This document shows, one piece after another, positions 34,328 to 46,300 of a DNA stretch of 64,000 bases. A program made the position numbers and the translations under genes. Position 1 is the first letter of the stretch. Every line of letters starts with the position of its first letter. Source of the DNA: Drosophila persimilis (Eukaryota; Arthropoda; Insecta; Diptera; Drosophilidae); contig NW_020825289.1 of assembly GCF_003286085.1 (NCBI RefSeq), positions 6,696,001 through 6,760,000 on the forward strand, in the 5' to 3' direction. The notes beneath the pieces are model-generated. The model made no database searches. It had not been told where the DNA came from and worked only from the letters and a program-made list of their open reading frames with translations.

Positions 34328-37300
34328 GTGTGTTCTTCTTTATGCCATTTTATGATGGCAGTTGCATAAAAAGTAGAGGACAAAAAGGCAAAGAGAAAGA
34401 GAGGCTTTCTTTTGGGGATATCGAACATCTATGTACCCTCGCAGATTCCCCGTTCGCTTGATGCCTTTTTTGAAGCGCAAACATTTTTTTAAGGTCATAT
34501 GACCCTTTCCGGAAGGGTATCCACATATAGAAAGAGCCAAAAGGAGGCAGCGACGACGACGACACAGAAATGGATAGTAAAAATAAAGCCATAGACATGG
34601 CTGCCACTGCCACTTGAGTCCCATGTAGGTTCACTCAGCCAAACACAGACACATATACAGATACACAGCGACACAGATATAAAGGGAAAGAGAGAGACAG
34701 AGAGAGACAGAGAGAGATACAAACACAGATACACCGACAGGAAAGCAGACAATGCCGTAATCTAAAAACACAAACGTGCAATTCTCTGCTTACTGTAAAT
34801 GTGGTAACACACACACACACTCACACATAGATAGAGCCTCTGTGTGCACACTACCGACTAGCGACTCCCGACACGAAATGGCGTGGGAATATATTACAAG
34901 TTGGTTTACACGAGAAGTATGTCAGTGGCTGTCCAAGGAGAGGGAAGGACGGAAGCCATGGACAAACTTTAAGCACTCGACGAGCAACAATTTTTAAAGA
35001 GGGCTCACAGGGCTCACAAAGCTCACCGGGCTCCTGGGGAGATATTCCACTTGGATCTGGCTGGGACTAGCCCTAATCCCAGAACTGGTCCCAGTCTCCT
35101 CTCAGAGGAAGCTGCTCGCTCAATTGGGGCAGCATGAACATAATTCAGCTGGCGGAAATTTTACGTCTTCATCGGAAGAGCCAGTGGAAATGGATGCAAT
35201 GCTTGTTGCAACTGCAGCAAGAGGAAACATTAGCAAGTCTAGACACCTACGTCATGCGTCAGCAGCAGCAACAGCAGAAATAGCCGAAAAAACGTGCCGG
35301 AGCAGCAGCAGCAGCAGCAGAAGCAGTAGAAGGATCCCAGTGAAAAGCCAAGAAAAAATGGAGAAAAAATGAGACGTCAAGCAGACGATGAAGTCGACGT
35401 GGTCTGACAGCCAGACAGCCATCGCAAGGAGCTCTCTCGCTCTGAAAAGGAGCACAGGCCGCAGGAGCATGTCTAACAGGAGCATTTGAACCTTTTGGCT
35501 TGTTTAATATGCTGAAAAATACGCCCGAATTCTCCGTTTCCTATCCACCACCCAGCAGCAAGGAAAGCGCTTGAAATGCATTTTCAAGTATTACATTTCC
35601 ATTTGAATGTAACGACACATGTATTTGCGGGAAAGGCCTCAAGGGAAACTATGAAAAGGGAGAGAGAGCGAAGAGAGGGAGAGAGGAATAGGCGTGTTAT
35701 TCAGGAAATTTACATAAAATTCATCTAGCGATCTGTGCTTTGAACCATTTTTAATTACATTGCATAATTGGAATTCAATATCGAAAACGCGTCGGGGTCA
35801 CCACACGATGCACCTGAAATTACATTAGATTTCCGCTTCAGGCCATTGCCACACCTCCCTTCCGCGTGTGGGTGCCTGTGGGTTAGAGTGGGTTTACCAC
35901 CGCATGATAACAATTTTCCAATTACCAATTTTACATATTTCGAAGCGCAAGCATAAATATTTATGGCGAGAATTTATGAAAGCTAAACGTGAGTCGAGGG
36001 TGGATTTTCCCATGTTCTTGTATCTGTGCCAATGTGCAGCGGTGGCACTGCGAAAATCTTTTGCATATTTTTTAGATGATTTGAATTTTTAAGAGCGCAC
36101 TACTACATTTTACGTTCCAGCTTATCCCCGGGGCTATGTGTCACGGAGCCATGGGGGGTAAGAGCACACTATCTCTAGCTCTGGCCCTGACTCTGGCCAG
36201 CACTGTGCTTTCAGCTTCAAATGCTGCTTTATATCCCTTGGAGCACTTTCCCTGCTTTCCCTGCTATTCGTGTTTTCCCCTGGGCTCACCTGACATTGGA
36301 GCTGGGGCCACGTATGCATAGCATACATTTGAACAGTGCCTAAACCGGACGGAGCAGCAGTGGAGCAGTATGGAGGGCTGAACAAGCAAAGTTGCGGCAC
36401 TTTACCTTGATTTCCCCAATGCCACTCCCCCTTGCCACATTTTGCCGCCTTTTCCTACCGCCGACCTGCCCCGACTTACCTTTTCTGACTGCGCAATTGG
36501 CCGCAATTTGTTTTCAGCTCCTAAACAAGTCGTGTTTCCCCCAGCGCCTCGAGTGCGTTGCAACTGCTAATTAATCTTCGGCCCAGGTAGTATGCCGCCA
36601 AAGTGATATGAAGTGAGTGTTCTGACTTACCCTAGACCCCGCCTCTGAGGACTTTCCGCCGCTGCCACCCCTTCACCTTTTCGTTGCGTGCCTGTGTCAT
36701 TAATTAAATTACGCGAGAAAAAACCCGAGAAAGTTCAAAAACACATAAATCAGTCTGAATCATTGGGGTTGTCTCTTTGTTCCTGCCGCACGACGAGAGC
36801 CAGGGGCCATGGCCAGATGGCTTTTTAGTGCCCTTGCGGGACATAACATAAATATTAGTATTCTCCGCCCCCCCCTTCCCGCACAAAAGCCACTCTCCCG
36901 ATCCGCACTCACAGATAAACTCATTTAAATGTTAATGCAGCGTCAAAAGTTGTGCCAGTCTAGGAAATTGCATGCATTTTATTGGCCATTATGTGTCCAT
37001 ATTGAGACTCCTTTGCTGGCCCCCAGAGTGTGCCCTGAATACGCCACCCATCGGGGTGGCTGTTGGGTGGTGGTGCAGGACCTGAGCGAACTACTTCCCA
37101 TCTTAGTTTAATAACTGCAACAATGTTTGCCTAACCCCTGGATGAAGGGATGCCCTGGAGTGTGTTGGCGAGGGCAAAGGTACGAACACGGGTGCGACCT
37201 CCCCCTCGGATACGTGCTCGTATCCGTGTGTGTGCCTGTCTGAATGTTAATTATGTGGAAAAACTGAACGGTACTAGATTCTTTCCTTTATTTTTTTTGG

Positions 37301-40300
37301 TTTCTGAAACATTTAATAGAGATGTGCAGTGCGTTTCGTGAATATGGAGACGGATACCAGTTTGAACCTAAAAAAAGAGTTCCCTGGGTTTTTCACCTAA
37401 TTATCATATATAAAAGTGGCAGCTGGCTCTCCTACTGGCTGAACTAAATGCATCAATACACTTCAGCCATCGCCTGACAGTTGTTAAACGCACTGTACAT
37501 CCCAATATTTGGCTTCGTGCAGTACGTATATCCGCATCGTTTATAATACACGTGAAAGTTTTTAATTAGTTGAACGACTACAATTGCAATACAACTTTAG
37601 CCGTCACGAAGTCAGACTTTATGCTGCAACTGCAGTTGCAGAAACCTTATAGCCTGCCACATGTATCCTGTATCCAGCTGTACCGCCCCCTGGCCGTGGG
37701 GTACTTCATGTTATTGTTTATAACACATTTGCTCATCATAACAGGCAACATTTTCATAAAAACATGCCAAGACAGTGGCGCCATTAACCCTGTTAATGCT
37801 GCAATTATGCGGCAAGAATTATGTTCTACAGGACCGCAAGTTTTGGGGGCAGGTGGGGCAGGGAAATGTAGCAGTGGGTAACCGCCATAAATCCAGGGCA
37901 CCTTGCGCCGAAAGTTTGCGTGAAACCCGTTCGGCATAATGATGGCAAGGATACTCCACGTCGTTTCAAAGGAGTGAAGAGGATGGCAGGTGGCTTTGTG
38001 GTGCCAGAGTGCCAGAGTGCCCCTTGAAGAGGGTCTTACACAAAAGGCTGGCAACACAAATACAAATACTGAGTGGGTGGTACAATAGCGCCACTAAGTT
38101 GTAAGTTTAATTACCCACATAACCAGAGAGAACAAGGGGACCCAGGCACGAGGGCGCCGGTGTGCAGCTAGTAGAAGAACTCTCATCTAATTAGGAAGAC
38201 AGAGAGTCGCTCTGTCGCTCTGTCGCTCTGTCGCTCAGTCGCCCTGTGCCCTGCTCTGTCTGCATCTGACAGTCGACACAGTTGACTTGCTTTAATATAT
38301 AGAGGTTGATTCCTCTTTATGATCATTTTATTGTGAACGGTGTCCGTGCGTGCACTATAATTGCATTCTGTGCGCTGTGCCACAGAGCCACAGAGCCACA
38401 GTGGCACAGAGCTCCCTCCGTTCGTGTCCGCAGACTGCCGTCATATAAATCGTAAAAATACTGAAAAATAATCATCATAAAAGACAAACAAGAGGCCATG
38501 AGGCACGCAAGGTGTTCTGGCTCTTAGCCCTCTCTTATCCCTGATATTATTTAAGTTTTTATGTCCTTTCTTTTGCGTTTGGGTGTCGTGTCCTTAGCTC
38601 TGGATATATAAACATAAATCATTTGACTTGTTTGCCCTGCCCTGCCATGCTCTGCTCTGCTCTGTCCTCTGTCCCCTGGAAGGTGTCCTCTTCCGTTCGC
38701 TTCTTCATTTACTCATTAGATCTGGGGCATTCTCTCCCTGCCCAAAGACTCCCCCTCTGTGCGCATTCTTTTGGCGTTTTTGTCGCTTTCATAACACAAA
38801 GCACATAATAATATGCTTATTTTAAGGATACACCTTTTGTGTCAACATTCGGCCACGTTCTCTCTCTCTTTCTCGTCCTTTCTTTGCCCTGTCAGCAGCA
38901 TTCTGTGGCAGCGGCACAGCAACTGGCCTCGACGTTGATTGGCAGCGGCCTGTGGTTTGGGTTCGTGTGTCTACTGCCTGATATTTTCCTAATTTTCAAC
39001 ACGTTTGCTTCCTCTTCGCGGGAAACACGCCCTGGGGCCGACTGAAGTAGTAGTATCGTATCTATTTCGTGACAAAAGGCAACTTTAACTTTTCTTAACA
39101 GCCAAACCGAACGAAAGCGAGCCAAACGCAAGACCAAGGCTGAGTGAGAGCTGAAGTTGGAGTTGTAGGCAGTTTTCCTACACCTGGAAAAGTATGCTAA
39201 CGCTTTGCGACACGCACACGTTGGGCAGGCGGCTTTGGGCCTTTTGGCGTTCCATATGCGCATAACTTGGCACCTCGACCAGACACGCTGCCACGTCAGC
39301 GATGCCCCGAGTGCGTGCGACACACATAGCTCCAGGCGCCCATGAGTTGGACACAGAACGGCTTTAAGAGCAGGCTTTAAGTCCCACAGCTTCCATCAGC
39401 TTCCTTCATCTTGGCCCCCCCTTTGCTGCTTCAGGGTTGAAATGCGTGTAGCTTTGACGACGCGTGGCCTAAATTGTTTCAAATTGCAGGACAGAGCACC
39501 TTGCTACCTTAATCCGCAACTATGCCGTGGTTCCGTGTCGCTCTCTCTCCTTCTCTATTTGTGTATGTGTGTTTGGAGCTCAGGCATTTCCGGCAGCTCA
39601 TTTCCGTTTCACCTCAATCGGGAAGACCAGAAAAAATAAAAGCTTCCCAGCCGCACAGCAGAAATAAAACTCATGTAGCACTAAAAAAAGAACGAAGAAA
39701 AGTATAAAGGGAACTCCGGGGACCACATGCAACGCAGCAGGTTTCAGCCGGGCTCTGCGAGAAGGGTGCATAAATTAGAGACTCTCTAGCCAGCGGTTGG
39801 AGAGGGGGAGAGCGGTGTGGTGCGGTGAGGAATGGTGCCGGGCAGGGCAAGGTTGCAGTTGACCGTAGACAGATGGCGACGGGCCGAGACACAGAAGACA
39901 ATCGAGCCGAGGCATTCACCTCATCCCCGTCATCCCCCTGAGGGGTTGTGCCACACCTCAGCACTTATTCATGGGTAGAACAATTTAAAAGTTCCCCCCT
40001 CTAATTCGAAAGTGTGGCAAATTGCACCCACACCCGTACGGCGCGCCGAAGCGAAGCGAAAGAAAATTTGGCCCAAAAATTGCACGGCAATTGTAGCGGC
40101 TAAATTTCACTTTTAGCTCGGCAAAAGGTGCGCGCCATGTGCTCGAAAGGCGGCACAGAAATTGAGCGGTTACAATAACAGCAAACAACAACGGACGGAA
40201 AGGAGAATTATGCGCCAGACTGTCATGCCTCTGCCACCACCTCTATCCCCCCACGTAGCACCCTCAGTCTGCACACAATCCCCTCCCTGCCTCCCTGCCG

Positions 40301-43300
40301 CTTGCCTGCCTGCCTGCACATCACATGACAGCCTGGCCGGCAGTTTTCATTTTTAAATTGGCGGTTTTATGTGCAATTCGAAATGGAAATGCGAATGAGA
40401 GAGTGTTTGTGTGTGGGTGTGTGTTCTGGCATGACTAATATTTGCAAGCCAATACAAATACACTCCCACAAGCACACACGCCTTTACAGACACACACACA
40501 CACACAAATACCGCCATGGAGCCACAGACAGTCTGCACTATGGTCCGAACGACCACTTTTGTTGGCCAAAACCTAATTTTTCAAAGTCAAAACTGAAACC
40601 TGGTTTTGATCGCTCTGCATTAGAAAAAGATCGACCATTAAATCTGCGTACCAGAAATTTCCATAGATGGCGCCACATTCGCAAAATCAGCTGTGCAACC
40701 CAACTGTTTTTATAGTAATGCACGTGAAGGGAAAAAGTGGCAAATTAATAACCACTTTAGATATCTCAAAAATTGAAAAACGCCAAGACGTGATTAAATT
40801 TTTTTGATGAATCTTAATCTGTCGGGTTCTTACTACGTGTTTTGAGTTTTTAACTGTCTCTAGTAGTTGTGATATCTTCGTAATTGAAGGTTAAAGTGAG
40901 GCCTTCAACATGTGCCAACTTGTAATGAAAACTAATTTTTGAAAAGGTGTACAAAGTGAGTCCTACCTACTCCCACCCTGAAACCTTTTCTGTGACGTAG
41001 ATTAATAAATTCTTTTTGAAATGTATATAGTTAGATATGCCACTTTTTACCACAATTCTTGGAATTTGCATTAATAGAGCATAACCTCAAATTCGAAAAT
41101 GCAGATTTGTTTGCCGAATGGAATTCAGAGAAGGGTAAAATTATCAATTATTTGAAAACGGATCTTAAGGCGACATATCATATGAAATTAATAAAGCTTT
41201 TGAAGATACCAGCAAGAAAATTTGTTACCGTTTGGCAACATACCGGAACAAATGCCGGTAAAATTCAAAGATGTTTGAACGAAAATATGTGGATTGGCCA
41301 CAAGCCTTTTTTTCAATACATTTATCTTTATGTCCAAATATGCTAACTAAGTTCGTAAGGCTGTACAGGACCCAGTCGGAAAGCCGGCACATATCTCACT
41401 TAACGAGGCGTTAACCTTGCTTCTAGACAAGGATTTCGGCAATAATTTACGGAAACCTTTAAATGATTTTATTTTTATTTAAATCAAAATTTTTTTTAGT
41501 CGTGCAACGCCGTTTTCTTAAATAAAATATGCTTAATACTTTTTTTCACTATAACTAAAAATTTAAATATGCATTATTAAAAAAAGGGGCGGTGCCACAC
41601 CCATTTTTTTTCTTAAATCCATTTCTTATTGATTATGTGTATCCAATACAAAAAACTAAATGAAAAAATCTTGTTCCGTTCGGGAGTTATTAATTTTGGC
41701 CAACAAAAGTGGTCGTTCGGACCATAGTGGTCTGGTTGTTGTGCGCATTAGCAAAATTTTATTGCATACTTTTGTGCGCTATTGCAATTTAATGTGCCTC
41801 GCCGCCGCTACCCCTCTGCGTTCCACACGGCAAAACCATCTGCGATCCGTGTGCGGTTTTATGCTCTACGCATAATTTTTGCGTAACAATTGAAACACAC
41901 ACAAAATGCGAAATGTTTCGGCTTCGAGTTGAGATTTATATTTCGCTATTAAGCCACATTTTGTGTCGAGGCACCGCCGCACACCTCACCCACCCCACCA
42001 CAAAGGGAAAGTTCATTTTTCATGAAAATGGCTTCATATGATTACATATACGAGTGCGTGAGTGTGTGTGTATGCAGTACCTGTCATAACATTAAAACGC
42101 TTTCAAATGAGGCCACCATTCGATGGATTTTAATTGACGCTAAAAAACAATGACATTTGAAACTGTCGAAACTGTTAGGCGAACATCGGTTTTTAATTGA
42201 ATCGCTTATCGAATGAGGTCGGTAATTTAGGCAATCCAATGGAATCGGTATCAAACGAAAATTAATAAAACGAATCAGTGCTGTGTGCAGTCCTTTTAGA
42301 GGAGAATGATTATGACATGCTGTCTGCAGTGAATTTCATTGAATTATCATATTGAATAGTTTGTAATTGTTATCGGCTGTGTATATCAGATATCAAATTG
42401 AGATATTTCTTGGTTTAATATCGCTTTAATTTTACCTACGATAATTTTGAATTATTCATTAATTATCATTTTAAGAAAATGATACCATTGCTCTTCAGTT
42501 GTGAAACGCACTGTACTTATGTATGTACCATATATGCCAGCTACTCTCATTTACATTGGGAGCTGAGACCAAAAGAAAAGTGAAAAGTATTTGTTTATCA
42601 TAAATACTCCGTTTTTCTCCTCTCCCCCTCACCTTTTCTTCCTACCCCTTCCGTCCTTGTCTGTCCCATAGCATACCATATCTATATACCACTCGCCCAC
42701 ACATAAATGAAGTGAATATTTTCTCGCATTGATTTCGAAATGCGTGACTGTGGTTCGGCACACGCGGCGTGTGCGTATGCGTAATAAATATCGAATATCC
42801 ATATGAAGAAGTTGTTTGGCCATAACTTTCTTTGTCTCTCGGCCTTTGTCTGTGGGTGTGTGAGCCTTTTGTTTCATGTTTATTATTTATTATAAATGAC
42901 TGCACACCGACACACGGCCGGAGGACAATACCTCTTAAATACTGCCTTTGAGCGTGCTGAATCCGAATCCAGCTCCGCCGACGACTTGGGAGTATCTGAC
43001 GGTATCGCACAGGAAACAGGTCAATCGATTCTTTTCTTTACCCCTCTCTCTCTCTCTCTCCCACTGTCTGTCTCCATTTTGGTTAGGCGTTTCTTTGTGG
43101 GGCACACAGACAGCCCCCTGCGTCGTCCGAGCATTAATTAGAAATGGGTTTTCCACTCTTTTTTCCCCCATTCTGATTGCTTTGTTATCGCTCTTCATTG
43201 TGCGTCGATTAAATGATGTGTTAATATTGCACCACCCCGCGGGTCCCACCGCTGCCAAGAAATCATGCAAAAGAGCCCCTGCCCTTAAATTGGTCAACAT

Positions 43301-46300
43301 CCAGCCCAATCAGACCATTCCAATGCAGAAAGAGTACGCTCCATGGGGCGGGGGAGGATGACGTGACCCGGACTGCACTTAATGCAATTATTTCGCATGC
43401 CACAAAGTTTTTCTGTGCCATAAAAATGGACAATAAACCAATTTAACTTTTGCAATATGCTGTGGAACCCCACCACCAACCCTCCACGGAAGCACCCCCA
43501 TAGTACCCCCGATTTTCGGCCAACTTTTTGTGCCTTATGCCAACGGTCAAAATAGTTTGGTGTCCACTCTAAAAATCGGTCTCGTATGAATGTGGCCTTC
43601 CGGGAGGCTTGGCACATCTACCCTTGGGCAAACCACCCCTTCATGCGTGTCCAGGGGCAGAGTCAGGGGTTTCGGCCATAACTTTAATATATTTCACTTG
43701 GAATATTTGTGTCCGACACCCACCCCTTCCGGGCCTCCTCCCGAACATATTTCTGTTTCTCGACCATTGTTTTTGTGGTTGGTGTGTCTAAATATGAACA
43801 GATAATTGAAATCGAGTGTAAATAAGTGCACTGAAAGGTGTCTGTGTGCAGACATTCGATTATTCATTCACTAAGGCATACTTCATGGAGAGGCGCTCGT
43901 ATCCGGCATATCTGTAAGTGCAAATACCGAACCTCGAAGTTTTGCAATTTACGTCGGCTCTTAATGATTTCTAGATTCATTTCGATGGTTTGCTGGAATT
44001 TTAGTTAGCCCTTCAGGTCCTTGCTCTGCACAGAAATGTCTTTGATGGCCGTAGATAATTAAAGAGTAATCTATGTCTGTGGCTCTGGAAACTGTGACAA
44101 ATATTTGCTCTGACTGTTGGGTTTTATTTCTGAATTTAGCTGTGATTGTCATTCTGACTTCTTCTCTTCCGGTTGTGGTTTTCTCGCCTGCCGATTTTCT
44201 CACCAATATTACTTCTCACCTCCTCTGAGACTTTTCCACCATTTTGGTATTTATTTTCCATTAAAACTTTAAACAATGGCATAATCGTGTAAAGTGTTTA
44301 ATTAAAAGCCGACGCTTGACAACAATAACCACCGTGTGCGCGTGTGTGTGTTGTCAGTTTCTGGTGTTGATGCGCCGTGGGTCTGTTGGAGCTGCCCCAA
44401 GCCGACGGCAACCATGTGTCAGCGTCAGCGGCAACATGCATGCCGCAACAGCAGCATCCTGCAACAGCAACAGCGGCCGCAGCGGTCGTGTAAAGTTAAT
44501 TAAATCAAGCGACATGTGTTTTAAATAAATTGAATAAACTCGACATTAACATAAAATGAAATTAATTTTAATAGGCTTTCGCAGTAAGTTGTTAAGCCAA
44601 AACTATAAACAAGTTTTCATTCCCAATTCCATTCTTATTTTCATCCCAAGAAAACTTAAAAGACCAAAGTTTTAATGTCTGTTATTTCATTGGTGGGGTT
44701 AATGTTTTTCGCTTGTATAAGAAAATGTATATTTAGCATCATTATGTCGGCAAATTTATGGCACAAACCGCACACACACACATCCAGACGGAGCTGGAGA
44801 TGAAAATTGGAATGAAAAACGTAAAGTTTTATAATCAAATTTAGTGGTGCAGACATTTCTGGTTTAATTAATTTGTCGTCATTAACTTGAGCCCCACAAA
44901 TGTGATGGCACGAGGACTCTACCCCCGAAGAGGCTAGGGCTCCTCCGTGCGTCTTCCTCTTGTGTCCTTGATGAGGAAGCGCTTTGCTTAAAGGTCTCCT
45001 AGCCATACACACAAACCCTCTCAGACTCCCCGCCAGCAGCTCGTGTGTTTCTGTATCTCTGTATCTCGGTATCTCTGGGTGTGTGTATTTTAGAGGCTGC
45101 GGTGCACCAACAACATGTGTGCCACACATCTGCCTTTGTCTCTGCATTAAGATATATTACACACACGCTCTCCCTCTGCCTCTCGGTCGTATAAGCGACA
45201 CAAGCATTTGTACTTCCGAAATAACTTGAATTATGGCACTTGGAGTTGGCTAATGAATCTGTTGGCCAAAGCCAAAAGCCACTTGCACCAGCGGCCAGGA
45301 AATCAGGTCAATCCGATTGTAAATTACGTCGCAAGCCCAATTTCTACTTGGATTCGGATTTGGTTACAGCAGATGAAGATGCCCTTTAGCAAAATCCCAA
45401 ATATCCCAGAGGAACAGGCGAGGTAGTACTGCTATTCTTAGCAGCAGGTAAATATGTGGGAGATATTGATTTTTCTTAACTTTCTGGCATATCCTTATAT
45501 TGCGTATACGCACCACCAGCCACATATCGATTGTGTGAGCCTCTGAGCATCCACAGGGGCCTTTTGGGACCTGTTTGTAAATGTACTGATGGACTTACGT
45601 ATGAAGAGCTCCCGTCGGCCTGCCCTTTCCTTTTAGCCGCTTACAGCTGAAAATTGCTGCTTAATTGCGGAGCAGGGCCAGGGCTAATTTAGCCGGCATA
45701 CCTGGCCAGAAACCCCCGAACCTGGCCGAAAGTTTTCCCGTTTTGTAGCCCAAAAAGAAACTGGGGAAAAACAACAGCTTTTGCTGGCTGCCAGCAGCGC
45801 TAAATGCCCGAAATTCTTTAAGTTTACGAGAGCAATGAACAGTTTTCATTTTCCTTGCCTTGTTTTCCTTTTTCCACCGCTTTTTTTTTTGGGCTGGTGA
45901 GGGGGCTTTGCGTGCTTTGGGGAAATAAGGAGGGAGCCAAAGTGTAGCCAAGTTTTTTGTGTATTTTTGCACCCCTTTTCCGAGGTGGTTTTTTTTTTGT
46001 ATTTTGTAGCTGCTTCTATTTACGCAATGGCCGCAGCTTTTGGCCACGTTAAAGCTACGGCCAAGGTGTGGGTCGTCCACTGCAGACAGCCCTCCGCTAA
46101 TATTCGCCATTAAACTTTTGCTTGTTTTTCTTTAATTAACAACGCAAACATCTGATATGCTTTCTTTCTTTCCCTCTCTCTGGGTTTCCCTACTTTGGGG
46201 GCGATTTTTTGTTGCTTATTTCCCGTCTCGCAACCTTTTATGAAGTTGAAAATATCTTTGCCGCTTTCTTTTTCCATCCCACGCGTTCCCCCCCCCCCCC

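Noticed and set aside
35124-35372. 82-residue Ser-rich plus-strand frame
   Set aside because: The Ser run comes from an AGC repeat and the remaining text shows no domain.
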